Assembly: GCA_037179385.1 (NCBI GenBank)
Contig: CM074195.1
Coordinates: 32,816,222 to 32,880,221, forward strand
DNA: 64,000 bases
DNA from: Holothuria scabra
Lineage: Eukaryota > Echinodermata > Holothuroidea > Aspidochirotida > Holothuriidae
Direction of reading: 5' to 3'
Below the pieces are notes generated by a model. The model was not told where the DNA came from. It worked only from the letters and a program-made list of their open reading frames with translations, and did no database searches. A program made the translations under genes and the position numbers. Positions 45,640-58,182 of this stretch are shown in pieces; the first letter of the stretch is position 1; each line of letters opens with the position of its first letter.

Positions 45640-48070
45640 GAATAGTTAAGATACTTTGCAGTCTCCAGAAAATTATGTCAGGGCCCTGCAACTGCACCAT
45701 ACTGTACTTGTCCCTTACACAGTTCCATATATATTTTTGGGGTAGTGGTTGCTGGGGGGGTGTTAGTGGGAATCATTTAAGAGGTGAACTTTGGTTGAAA
45801 TTGCTGGCGTGGGAAACATTGTGTGTGGTACTTTCCAATGGAGGATTGTGTTGGTGCTATGGAAATGATCTGGTCACTACAACATTTTGAATGTCATGCT
45901 TTTATTTACAAAACTTCATTGTGAATCCTGCCTGTGATGTTTTATTTTGCACGTGCAGCATTGCTGAACAGAAACACATGTATTCCAATATTCCCTTCAT
46001 TCATGAAATCTCTGCCTGAGTAAGCATCATATTTTAGTTTTGCAAGGCTAGTCTGCATTACAAGTTTTATTTGGCTATTGCAGTATTTAGATTACAAGAC
46101 AGTTTGAAGGGGATTTTTTTTTTTTAAATTATCATGCTACTTTTTCAGCAGAGTACTTTAAAATGTGTGAAAATGAAAAGAACAAAAATATTGTCACCAT
46201 TAGAGCAGCTGTTGACATAAATTGGATATGAGCAAGTTTGCATTCTGTGTTGGTGATGATCTGCTTTTAGCCATGAAAGTCATTAATATTGTATGTATTG
46301 AACTGTCCTATATAAACAAGTATCTTTTTGTTGTAATAATTCCATGTTGCCACAGTGCTATGGTTTACAGTAAGGATTGACAAACCATTTAAATCTCAGT
46401 GTTTTATGCAGATGTGGATCACACACTCAAGGTCTCATGGTTGTGTAGGCCTATATAGAGTAGGCCTGAATTACTCATGTTGTTCATCATAGAATTAAGT
46501 TGAAGTTTTGTATTTTGTTTCACATTTTGTGGATGAAGTCACTCAAAATTGAATAAGTGAGTGATCCAGCTATTGTGATTCGTGAATGGCTTTGTTTAAA
46601 TCATGTGACATGATTGTTTTACTGAATTTTTCAACAATTGTACATAGAATAACTTTTTGCAAAGCCTCCTAGCCTGGGCTACCCAACAAAACCAAACAAA
46701 AAAGTATAGTTCACCTTTGATATGAAATATATTTGCTGTGCTATTATTAAAATACTTGGAAAGCATTGGTTTCCTTGGGACACTATTTTCCCCCTTTAAC
46801 CATTTTAAAGTCTCAATGCCCCCTCCCCATACCCTCCTTTTGTCCTACCATTCATAGTTTGATGCTCATGATTAATCAGATATTAGGAATTACAGAACAA
46901 GGGGGTTGAGATATTAACTTTCTAATTCCATTTTGATACGTTTGGGTTGCAATATTTATGACTCCTCAGCCCCTTCTCTCCCACTGGATACGTTAATATT
47001 ATGCACAAACCTCTACAGTAATGATGTGTCATAATTATGTGTAATATGTAGGCTTGTGTGTAGCTTCTGTGAATTGGATTAGCTCATGTTTATGGCAGTC
47101 GAAACCTCAAGTGCTACAATATTATATGTTGTAAAACCTCTTCCTTTGGCACCCTAAAGCTAGTAATTCACATGAAAAATCCACTTGCACATGGTTTGTT
47201 ACTGAACTTAATGTAACAAATATTAATGAAACAGTAGTTAAACTGTTGCCTCAATTTGCAGGAATTGCAAAGGTTTTGCAAAGATTTTGCAAAAGCCAAT
47301 ACCGAATGATAATAAAAACATTCTCATTTATGTGGCCCTGATGTAGAATTACATGTTACATGGAGAATAAATACTTCATAGGCCAAATGGCATTGATTTT
47401 TCCTAGGTTTTGTACAAAATTAGTGTTTAGCTTAAACAAAGTTGGTGCAATATTTTGGATGTTTCCGCATATCTTTGGTGCGTCTGTCTTCAAGTGAAAA
47501 ATTCTCAATTGTCCACTTGTTTATTTTTGCATCTGTGGTATTTTTGAAATGCAACAGTTGCAAAAAAAAAAACCATACAAATTTGACTTCATATTAACTT
47601 TACTGCAAAGAGGAGACAAAGTTGAACTTTCACTTTTGTGACTATTTTCTTTCAAAAAATTAAATTGTTATGAAAATAAAAGTTAACATTTGTCTTTGTG
47701 AGATACTATCATAAGGGGTTAGGGTAAGGATGTTAATGGTTAAAGGCAAGATACGATAGCTGTACTACAGTATCATGGTTAGGTAGGGATGGGGCGTACA
47801 GAGACAAAGATTCTTCATACCGTATCTTTGTGAAGAGAGAACAATACATGCATGTGTAGTGCATAACCATGTGTCTCCATGTGTGTAAATTATGTTAAAA
47901 CATAAAAGCATCTGCACTGGCTGTACAGTAGATGTAAATTATGTTCCACCTTCCATATTGTTTATTTAAGGGATGTAAATTTTTCTGCCCTTCTGCAAAA
48001 CCCTGTCCATGTTTGTATTCCTCCAAAACATTGCAAAGGACCGCTCTCTGTGATGATATGTTGCTCAGAG
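45640..48070. other. No gene seen
   Basis: AT-rich spacer with no recognised elements. Confidence 0.45.
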
Positions 48071-48099
48071 GCAGCGCCAAGATATTTAGATAAAGGGAG

Positions 48100-49390
48100 G
48101 GGGAAAAGCAGTGCCTGTTTTCTTCTTTCTTCTAGTGCCTGTTTTCTTCTTTTTTCTTTTTCTGTTTTTCTCTTTCGCTTCTCTTGGAAGCACCAGGATA
48201 TTTAGCTGGGGAGGGGGAAGGGCAGAGCATGAGTTGAGTGCTCCTTTTCTTCTTTTTCCTTTCTCTCCTCCCGGCAACACCAGGATATTTAGCTGGGGAG
48301 GGGGGAAGGGCAAAGCATGAGTTGAGTGCTCCTTTTCTTCTTTTTCTGTTTTTTCCTTTCTCTCCTCCTGGCAGCACCAGGATATTTAGCTGGGGAGGGG
48401 GAAAGGGCAAAGCATGAGTTGAGTGCTCCTTTTCTTCTTTTTCCTTTCTCTCCTCCCGGCAACACCAGGATATTTAGCTGGGGAGGGGGGAAGGGCAAAG
48501 CATGAGTTGAGTGCTCCTTTTCTTCTTTTTCTGTTTTTTACTTTCTCTCCTCCCAGCAACACCAGGATATTTAGCTGGGGAGGGGGGAAGGGCAAAGCAT
48601 GAGTTGAGTGCTCCTTTTCTTCTTTTTCTGTTTTTTCCTTTCTCTCCTCCTGGCAGCACCAGGATATTTAGCTGGGGAGGGGGAAAGGGCAAAGTGTGAG
48701 TTGAGTGCTCCTTTTCTTCTTTTTCTGTTTTTTCCTTTCTCTCTTCCGGGCAGCACCAGGATATTTAGCTGGGGAGGGGGAAAGGGCAAAGCATGTGTTG
48801 AGTGCTCCTTTTCTTCTTTTTCTGTTTTTTCCTTTCTCTCCTCCTGGCAGCACCAGGATATTTAGCTGGGGAGGGGGAAAGGGCAAAGTGTGAGTTGAGT
48901 GCTCCTTTTCTTCTTTTTCTGTTTTTTCCTTTCTCTCTTCCGGGCAGCACCAGGATATTTAGCTGGGGAGGGGGAAAGGGCAAAGCATGAGTTGAGTGCT
49001 CCTTTTCTTCTTTTTCTGTTTTTTCCTTTCTCTCTTCCGGGCAACACCAGGATATTTAGCTGGGGGAGGGGGGAAGGGCAAAGCATGAGTTGAGTGCTCC
49101 TTTTCTTCTTTTTCTGTGTTTTCCTTTCCCTCCTCCTGGCAGCACCAGGATATTTAGCTGGGGAGGGGGAAGCGCAAAGCATGAGTTGAGTGCTCCTTTT
49201 CTTCTTTTTCTGTTTTTTCCTTTCTCTCTTCCGGGCAACACCAGGATATTTAGCTGGGGGAGGGGGGAAGGGCAAAGCATGAGTTGAATGCTCCTTTTCT
49301 TCTTTTTCTGTTTTTTCCTTTCTCTCCTCCTGGCAGCACCAGGATATTTAGCTGGGGAGGGGGGAAGGGCAAAGTGTGAGTTGAGAGCTT
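48100..49390. repeat. 13-unit pyrimidine-rich minisatellite, period mostly 97 bp
   Basis: CACCAGGATATTTAGCTGGG starts at 48191, 48279, 48375, 48463, 48560, 48657, 48754, 48851, 48948, 49045, 49143, 49239 and 49337 (a few bases differ in some units). Spacings are 88 or 96-98 bp. Each unit has a ~40-nt C/T-only tract and a G-rich stretch. Overlapping frames on both strands are repeat artefacts. Confidence 0.95.
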
Positions 49391-51774
49391 CTCTTTCATT
49401 GGGTTGGTCAGTGGGTTGGTTGGTGCTGAATCACAACCTTGATGTAGAATTCTGATTGAGTGCACGGATCTATTATGTACAGAGTATTCTAGGTGTTTTT
49501 CACAAATTCTTCCATAATCTTATCATTCCATGAATCCACCTTGAGCCCATGGGGGACCAAACAACCAGCACTGCATATTCCCAAGAACATGTTTCATAAA
49601 GGTTGTGATGTTTTTTTTTTGTTTCCTACAACTGACCCATGTGGGCATCAGTCTGCTCTAAGCTTAAGCCCAGCTATTTTCATTGTGGTGGAACTAGTGC
49701 AAATTTGTATCCATTGCTGGACGTGAGTAAATCCATCTCCCATAAACCTTTCTTGTTTTACATCTGGTAAGATAACAATTGCACAGCCATTTATATGGAA
49801 TTTTTTGTATATTAAATGAAGTCTTTGACTCAGATTGACAAAGTCTATGAAACATACGAACCTGTTTGTTTAATATGTACCATTGAGAAGCACTGTGCCT
49901 CAGTTTTGATGTTAAGTACTACAGATTGTCTGCATTTTCTAGCATCTTGAAAAAATTTACACTCTACTAATACAGTATAGTTGTTTTGGCTTCAATTATG
50001 GCATTAAAAGTTTCACTAGCAAGTGTTGGCAATATATGTATGTAGTATTTTTATGTGAGTGGAGGCTTTCTTTTTAATTAATAGTTCTACCATTTTAAGT
50101 GCCACAAGAGGTGGGCAGTATATGTTTTGGGTTAATTTTGTGTATGTTTATGTGTATAGTGACTTAAGGCATACATTCATCACCTAGAGAAATTCCACCT
50201 ATATGCTACTTCCTGCCATCTGTTCGCTCCAAAAACTTCGGTCACTCTCTGCAAGTGAAAGAGTAGCTAGGGCGTTTCTTTGAAATTGTCTTCCTTTGGA
50301 CTCCACATCTGTGCCTTCTTTAACTCTGAGAATAACACAGTTCTTGAATTTGTAGTCCAGAGAGTTGTGATCGGTTTAAATGACCTGGTATGCAAAAGAT
50401 GTCCTGGAAAAATATAGTTTAAAGGCAGGTGGAGGTAGTGTTCAAAAAAATTATGAAAAGCAGGTGAGCACAGATGTTTTAATAATGGGAGTATGATCTG
50501 TCCCATTTGAGTCTTCATCATTTATGAAGTTGCCATGGATGGAAATGGGGAGGGATCGAAGCAGGGGGGATATATGGAAGCTGTATATTGCATGAAAGAT
50601 TTTGGGATCAAGGAAAGAAGAAGATGCTGTGCTTGGAACAGGACTTCTATTGGTCAGTCACTCATCAGCCATTCGTACTGGTCCATGACCTGTACTGGGT
50701 CAATATGGTACCAACTGATTTATGTACCAAAGTAAAGAATACAAAAAGGGGTCTACTGTCTAAGTCTTCCATTTAGGTGAAGGAAGTAGGAATAGATCAT
50801 TCTTACACTATAATGTTATTCAGAGGTTATCAAATTATAATAATCCTTTTATTTATTTCTCATTAATGTTTATTAAATGAATTAATTTTTATGAAAAAGA
50901 GTTTATCATGGTTTTGACTGGCAAATATATAAACAAAGGGGGAAATGTATGTGCCTGAAACTTAAAACAGTAAAAAGCAATTGCTGAATATTTAATTTTA
51001 TGCAACTTACAACCAAGCATACTTTCTGGTTTTAGAGCCAAGGAGTGGGAGTTCTCAGTTTTTTGAAAGCCAGATTTGGTGCTTTGTAATTCATTTTGCA
51101 CATGAATCTCATTGAAATAATTTAGTACCAAAAAAAATCAAATTCAGTTTCCTAATTTTAAACTGAAAACTCCTGTCTCTTGTTTTAGTTTGTAATTTCA
51201 AAGCAGCTGTGTTAATTAATCCTTCAATTCTTCGTGAGTGTGAAGTGTATTGTACTTATTTGCATTAATTAATGAAATAATTTTCTGTTATTTTTCAAAA
51301 AATCCTTCATTTTGCCTCACCGCTTCGAGTGAGAAGCACAAGAGTTCAATGAAATTTTTGATGTATTATGAAAAATGTATATCAAAATAATGTTCAAGTT
51401 CAGCTTATGGCTGATTTTATTTTTGATAAGTTTATGGCTGATTTTAGTTTTGATTAGTTTTTTACAATTCAGAATTATCTAGCTCTTAGTCCTAATTGCT
51501 TTAAGAAGTTAAACATGCATGAAGTGCAAATTTGTGAAAAAAAGATTGAAGTGTGCTTTGCTTTCCAGTAATTTTTTTTTTGCACAATAAAAATTAATAA
51601 ACATTATCTTGACAGAGGTGAATACAAACTTTTCTGCCCTCCTTTAAGTTAGAATCTATGTACATGGTTGAAGGTGGGACAAGGAGGTGGTGGGTGGGGG
51701 GGGGGGTGGTCACAAATGTTGTAGGAAATTTTCAAAGAAGCTGCACTTGCCAAGAGTTTGACTTTTGGCCGAGT
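49391..51774. other. No gene seen
   Basis: AT-rich spacer; only short frames without family resemblance. Confidence 0.45.
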
Positions 51775-51833
51775 TTTACAGAAGAAATGGAATCTACTGC
51801 CACTGCACTCAGTGCTTAGCTATAGAGGCCCAG
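51775..51833 (+). repeat. SINE tail fragment
   Basis: TGGAATCTACTGCCACTGCA is the family tail; it abuts a family-E element. Confidence 0.5.
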
Positions 51834-52122
51834 TTCTCTCACCCCAAACAGTATCAATTCTCCTATCCTTCTTACTGAAGCCCCTCCCACAATTGTCTGA
51901 TATTCATCCTCATCCAGATACAATCTCTGTTTATTGCTTCAAGGTGATTAAAGAAAAACTCAATTTATAAAATCAAAACACTCTCAGTACCATTCATGCT
52001 GTGTGATTTAAGCTTTGGTACTCTGCATTGTTTGAATAAGCTGTCAAAAAAAGAGCTGAGCCAATTGAGAATTTCGGTACCCCAGTACCAAAGTTGTAGT
52101 TTGGGATGAGAGGTTTGGCCCT
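51834..52122 (-). mobile_element. Repeat family E, copy 3
   Basis: AGGCCCAGTTCTCTCACCCC at the left and TAGTTTGGGATGAGAGG at the right. Right flank TTAA (52123-52126) is shared with the family-D element that follows; the left TTAA is lost. Confidence 0.75.
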
Positions 52123-52126
52123 TTAA

Positions 52127-52686
52127 AGAAGGGTTAAAGGTCATATCAAGTTTTAATATGTTAGAGGGGTACTTTATTCTAAGCATTTTGGTGAAATTTG
52201 CATTGAAATCCTATGTGTGGTCCCCAAGATATGAGCAAGTGAAGTTGTCACATTTTCAACAAACTGTAAACTAGAAGCAAGCATACAAGACATCATATCC
52301 TCACATTAATGAACAGGCTTTTGTTTTTCTTTAAACTGTACGGCCTATTTTCTCCTCAATAGTCCCATAATATCAAAATGTGATTGCATAAATGGCATGA
52401 GAACTTTTCAAACTTTGCAAGCCTAATGGGGAGGTCCTATTCATATCAACATCAAGGTCACCACAACAGTCTGAAGAAACAAAGGGAAACAAAGCATTCC
52501 TTGTCAATGTGAGAAAGTGATATAATCTCTGCTGCCCTCAAGATCACTTTGGAACACAAATCTAGTAACTTTATTTGCTGATATCTCCAGAAATACATGT
52601 CTGATTTGAATAGAAATTTCACCACACTGAGTAGATTCAGTTCTTCTTTCACATGTGAAAATAAATTTTCTGCTTAAACTTCCCCT
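52127..52686 (+). mobile_element. TTAA-flanked repeat family D, copy 4 (560 bp)
   Basis: TTAA at 52123-52126 and 52687-52690; starts AGAAGGGTTAAAGGTC, ends AACTTCCCCT. Confidence 0.8.
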
Positions 52687-53490
52687 TTAAGCAACTACTG
52701 GATAAAAGGCCTTGGATCTCCTGACTTAAAGCAGTTGGTTAGAGTTTGAGCTGTGAAACCTCATCTGACTATAACCTACGTTTTTCTGTCAGTTGACTTC
52801 ATTTTCTCAGATACAGTACATGTCTCTGGTTCCATATACTCAAAATTATGAGTTTAAGATAGCCAGCACAATGGTTAAAAGGATGCCACATTTAAATCCA
52901 TTTTTGTCAGAGAATATTTATACTAATTTTTCATATCACTTAACATAACTAGTGTGCAATCTATCCACCTTGTTAGAACAGCTTACAAAATTATATGTTC
53001 TGGATATTTTCAGGCATTGCATTTTTTTTTCTATCTCAGTAGTTTTAGGAAAGTGCCTATCATGTCAACTTGCCAAGATGCAGCTAGGCCTCCGCTAATC
53101 TGCAGTCATTGATGCAAATTATGCTGCAGGAGACACAGCCATGCTTATGTTTTTGTTTAGTGGCTGCAGCTAAAGGTTTGACATGGTATTATATTTAATT
53201 CTTGGTTCATAAAGATTTATGATTGATCCTAAAGATGGTAGAAAAAATTAGCAATGTTGGAAGCTCTTTTCAGGGAAATTTGTTGTACTCAAGGAAAATT
53301 TGGGCATTCAAAGAAATACTTTGCTTGTTTTGTTCATTAATACATGTAAAACTGGGAAAATTGACTCGTTCTCAAGAAATGAAGGTTTTTTCCAGGCTTG
53401 AATCTTTAGTATAATAATTAAAGTTATAGTCTGATTGGTATGAGTCCTTGGATCTAATGTACTTTTTCATGAAACAGGTTCCAGGCTTAA

Positions 53491-53772
53491 AGACCTGATT
53501 CTCTCACCCCAAACTGTTCCAATTCTCCTAGCTTCTCCCCCAGTTGTCTAAAATTCATCCTTACCCACACACAATCTCAGCTTATTGCTTCAGAGTGAGT
53601 AAACAAGACTCCAGTTTGTAATCAAAACACTCTCAGTTACAGTACATACTGTATAATATGAGCTTTGATGCTCTGCATTCTTTAAACTAGCTGTCTATCA
53701 AAGAGCTGAGCCAATTGAGAATTTCTGTAAACTACTACAAAAATTGTAGTTTGGGGTGAGAGTGATGGCCCT
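53491..53772 (-). mobile_element. TTAA-flanked repeat family E, copy 4 (282 bp)
   Basis: TTAA at 53487-53490 and 53773-53776. AGACCTGATTCTCTCACCCC at the left, GTAGTTTGGGGTGAGAG at the right. Confidence 0.8.
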
Positions 53773-54005
53773 TTAACCTTGTATGCTATCATTCACCTCT
53801 GTTAAGAATAAATTGTATCTGAAATATTGTGACAAATTGATCATTCCAATACGTGCAGCAAATGTTGTTGACAAAATATTGATTTGCAATTTTCTTTCAT
53901 AAATTTTGACACTGAAAGAATTCAGATTTGAATATTTCAATGAACAGAAATAAATGTCAAACTACTGTACAATTGTTATAGTCTTTCTCTTTTTTGCAAG
54001 TGTGG

Positions 54006-54177
54006 CAGTGTTGTAATCGAGTCACTAGTTTAGCGACTCAAGTTACCAGTTTTCAAACTTTTAAGTGACTCGAGTCGAGTCACTGTACTATTTCAATGGG
54101 GAAATAACTCCAGAATTCTATCGAGTCACTGTCATTTTCAGAGGACATGACTCGAGTCGTGACTTTTTACAACACTG
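54006..54177. mobile_element. hAT-type MITE, 172 bp, with GACTCGAGTC words and 8-bp TSD
   Basis: Ends CAGTGTTGTAA and TTACAACACTG. The flanks AAGTGTGG (53998-54005) and AAATGTGG (54178-54185) match at 7 of 8 bases, as an hAT 8-bp target duplication should. Confidence 0.8.
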
Positions 54178-54239
54178 AAATGTGGTTCTACAGTATGCCA
54201 TGAAAGGTCATAATCTACTTTGCCCCTGTCATACCTCCT

Positions 54240-54405
54240 ACCTGGAGTTCCAGTCCTGGTCCTGGTCCTGGTTTAAAAATGGAACCTACTTCCACTGTGC
54301 TTGGCACTCAGTATACAAATGGAGTAGTGAAAACAAGGCAGTAAGCCATGAGTGGAAAAAGGGCTGCAGTCGGCCCGACATCTGAGCCATAAAACTTCAT
54401 TCTCC
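54240..54405 (+). mobile_element. tRNA-SINE family copy
   Basis: AATGGAACCTACTTCCACTG, GAGTAGTGAAAACAAGGCAG, GAGTGGAAAAAGGGCTGCAG and TCGGCCCGAC in family order; the tRNA-like head is reduced to GGAGTTCCAGTCCTGG. Confidence 0.7.
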
Positions 54406-54409
54406 TATC

Positions 54410-55778
54410 AACCATTGGATCCATTTCTGGAAAAGGCTTTGGGTGCTACTAGATATTAACCAGAAAGTCTTCAGTTGAGGTGTGCACACTCTTTCAACCT
54501 GAACTGTACTAAATAATCCAATGTATCTGCTACAGTACCTTTACCCTGGAAAAATAAAAGCACAGAGGCAAGAGAGTGCCCTTGCACTGAGGGAAGTCTC
54601 CTTAGTCCTCTTCCAACCTTCTATCAAACTGGTTAAAAACAACCTCAGCTGTGTCTTCTTTCTCCTCTGATTTTTTGCCTTTGGGAGTGCAGATTGAAGT
54701 TTTCTTTTTTTGAATATCCTAATAGCATTTCTGACACCAACAGTGTAATTACTACAAGTGTCACTTAATATTACACTGTGGTTTTAGGTTACAAATGGTA
54801 GGGGAGGTAGACATTTTTCCAGAGGGGGAGGGGGAGGGAGAGGTTAGGGGGCACCCAAAGTTTTTTATACTTTTTCTCTAGAGACATAATTTGTGCCCTG
54901 AAATTTTTACACTTTTTAAGCAAATTTTTGAACATATGGAGCTTGTATTGGAGAAAATTTGGATTTTGAGCAGATTAAAAAAGTTTGAGAATTGCTGAAG
55001 AATCTGTACTTCTTATTGCAAGTCTGAGATTGCACAGCAACCACAGATGTTTGTTGCCACACAATGTTTTTTAAGGCCTACAAATTGAGGCTCTCCTACT
55101 ACATTTTTAGAGTCAAGAGATTACGTTGGGGAAAATATGGAATCTCATGATAAAAATTTCATGCAAATATTACATGTAGTTGCCGATATCACTTCATGAT
55201 CTGGCGACTTGTCATTTCCAGAGTTTGGGAAAGTTTCCCATGCTGATTTATGAGGTAACATAATTACATTAGCAACTGCAAATTGCTATGTGAACATGGA
55301 GAAAATTTTGAAACAAATAATTACAAAAACGGAGCTTTGATCTAAGAGAATTTGGAATTTCCTGAAAGAAGAGTTTGGAAAACCACACTGTAGTTGATTG
55401 GTGGTACAAATGAACAGTTCTTAAACTTTTCACCCCCCCCGTAGATGGGTAGAGTTTTGAACCCCCGGTAGATATTAGTTTTGTTCAAATGGTTCCAAGG
55501 TCATAAACTATCAGTCTTTTCACAAATATGACACAATGCATATGCTTAATAATGACAGGAAATGTGTCTTTAGTCTTGCAAATAATATCATTTTGTTTAC
55601 ACACTGTATAGGCTTGGTCGGCCTCAAGTGCCTTGCAACATTCTGTGTTATTCCCAATAAGGCTTATTTACAATAAGGCAAAACCGCAGGATAAAAAAGT
55701 TCTTCCAGTCTGTGTTCTCATGTACCCAGTGTTTGGTTGATTCGTTAGTGATACCATAGTTAAAAGGTCAAACATTTC
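54410..55778. other. No gene seen
   Basis: Spacer with a G/A-rich patch (54800-54850) and a C run at 55432-55440. Confidence 0.45.
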
Positions 55779-56057
55779 ACACATTACGCTAAACAGCCCT
55801 TAGTAAAATTGCCTGCCACTACACAGTTTTTAGGCAGCTTAGTCGGGTTTTTATTTGATGTTTGCACCTACAGTTTATAGCTACTCCAACATTAAAATCA
55901 GTAAAAATATGATAAAACCCAGTAGACACTGGATTGGCCATAAATTGTGGGTGCTAACAATCAATTAAAAAACCCGACTAATACCACCCAAAAATCAGGT
56001 TTTCAGCTGTTTAGTGCATGGTAGGCAGTTTTACTATGGGCTATTTCACATAATGTG
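55779..56057. mobile_element. Palindromic MITE, ~279 bp
   Basis: CACATTACGCTAAACAGCCC at the left against GGGCTATTTCACATAATGTG at the right, continuing with AGTAAAA.TGCCT.CCA and TAGTCGGGTTTTT arms. Target duplication not resolved. Confidence 0.65.
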
Positions 56058-56284
56058 TACAAATTAACAATAACTGCAAAGTATTAGAAAATATAGGTCA
56101 TCAGAGCCGTAAACACCTCAATCAAGTGCTTTGCAGGTGTCATGATTAAAAATGGTCTGGTGGTACCAGAGATTTAACAAGGGAAATTAAACACCCCAAC
56201 CTCTATCATGATTACGGAAAGTGTCAGTGTGGAGTCATCTGGTATCTTCTCTTTCGTATTGCTTATGCCATTGTCTTACACAAA

Positions 56285-56398
56285 CAGGGGGCCGTTCCAC
56301 AAAGAGTTACGCACAATCTTAAGTTTGATTCACCATACTTAAGCTAACAGTAAATCAAACTTCAGATCGTACGTAACTCTTTTTGGAACGGGCCCCAG
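56285..56398. mobile_element. MITE, 114 bp, GGGGCCGTTCC ends
   Basis: CCGTTCCACAAAGAGTTACG at the left and CGTAACTCTTTTTGGAACGG at the right are inverted; interior AAGTTTGATT/AATCAAACTT also pairs. Confidence 0.75.
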
Positions 56399-58093
56399 AT
56401 TTCATAAACTGTCTGAGACCACCCACCTGCCACCCCCCAATAAAAAAGAAAGCAAACTATGGTGCAGTCAGATTGTGTTCCATTGACAGCATTAGGCAAA
56501 AAACCAGCTCTATGATATTAAAGAGTGCCCTTCAATGCAGTTTTCCAGCAGAGAGTGTGGATTCCTGAAGGTCAACCAGACTTCTTGTTCTTCAGTGAAA
56601 TGTGTGACTGGCTACTGTGCAAGAAAGAAGCTCCTTTAGAAGCTCTTTTGTTCATGGTTATTAAACGACATTACTCACAGCAATAACAGCTTGTAGACGA
56701 TACAGAAGAAGCTAGCACCTGTTGATTCAAGGTAAGTCAAGCTCAATTTAAAGAGCTTCCTCAGTTATCATTGGCTGCATGGTTTTCCTGAACAATGCTT
56801 GTGGTAAATTTTTTCAGGGAAGGATGGTCGTAGATGTCAGGAAAAGTGCCCAGGTTTGATACAGCAGGGTTTTGCCTGATGCTTTACATCACTTTTAGCC
56901 CACACATGTGTGAGGCAAATGGGACAGATGGCATCAACTTTTTAACAAAAGTCTCCTTTTTCCTCATTCTTAGAAATTTTGGTGTATGATTGCTTTGGAG
57001 GAGAGCATTCATACCTATCTAATAGTATTCTAATATAGGAAATTTAAGTTGTGTTTTTAAAGCTGGGTTTTTTTTAGGGCTGACTTCAGTTTGCCTGCTG
57101 AGCGGTTGTTGTTTATTTATTGCACTAATAGCAGTGTGCTTGGTTGTGCATTCAGTTCTTATCTTGCACATATATGCAGGCTATTTAATCTGGTTCAATT
57201 ACAGCTGGTTGAACAAAGCATTCACAGTACTGTCACTGTATGGTTGTGTTGGTGTTCTTGTAATTTGCTGTGGTCAGCTAGTGTGGAGAGAGTAAGCTGT
57301 AACATGTAACCAAGGAGTTACAATAGACCCTGTTGTAACTTATCTATTTGAAGGTGCAACTGAATTTACTTTGCAATACTTGAACCGTGTACAGGTTCAC
57401 CATACATAAGTTATTAATTTTATCTTACTGCCTATGCCTTTAAGAATACACAGTCCAGGCTTTCATGATTTGAGAAAATACACAGTGATATTTAGATCTA
57501 CTGTAAAACTATATCAGATGTAAATCTACATGCAAAATCACAAATGTTTTGTCTTCACTCTTCTTTACTTCCTTACATTTAATTTTATATTGTAAGGAGT
57601 TTTAGGAAACAGATAACAGATAAAATTTTGTTGAAATTTAATTACTGTTTTTAACAGGCAAAACAGTTTGTGCGAGCTTCACAACAGCATCGCTGTTCTA
57701 GTTTCACATGCATGGTAAAAATGCCTTTTGTATCAATCAAGCTGGATCTATGCAACTTTTGTATTAAAGTGGCCCATTCAGTTGGTTCATAAAATTCAAC
57801 AAATTTTTCAAACTTGTCAAGTTTTCTTTACATACTGATGACAAATGGTTAAACTTTGACACTTTTTCAAAATATGCACTAAACTATTACAATTTAGGGC
57901 ACAAAAAATTCAAAATCCTAATTTTTTCATGACTTTTAGATATGAAACTGGATTAACCATGCTTATTATAAGCATCTTCATGTGTAAGTCCCCCTAAACA
58001 CTTTCATTCAGGCCCCGAATCCTAACTCTGAGGCGGTTCCTAAGCACCCTAACTTCAAGATGGGCCATTTTCGACCTAGGGCGGGTGTTTCCT
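56399..58093. other. No gene seen
   Basis: AT-rich spacer with short unsupported frames. Confidence 0.45.
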
Positions 58094-58182
58094 CAACTCA
58101 ATCAGCCCTATAAAGGACAAACTCTGTTACCCAAAACTTGTTTTGAAAACAACAGCTAAATCTAAAAATTTTCTTCATTTTT

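Noticed and set aside
48086..49465. Overlapping proline/lysine-rich and Phe/Leu-rich frames on both strands
   Set aside because: They are translations of the 97-bp minisatellite; period and length simply avoid stops.
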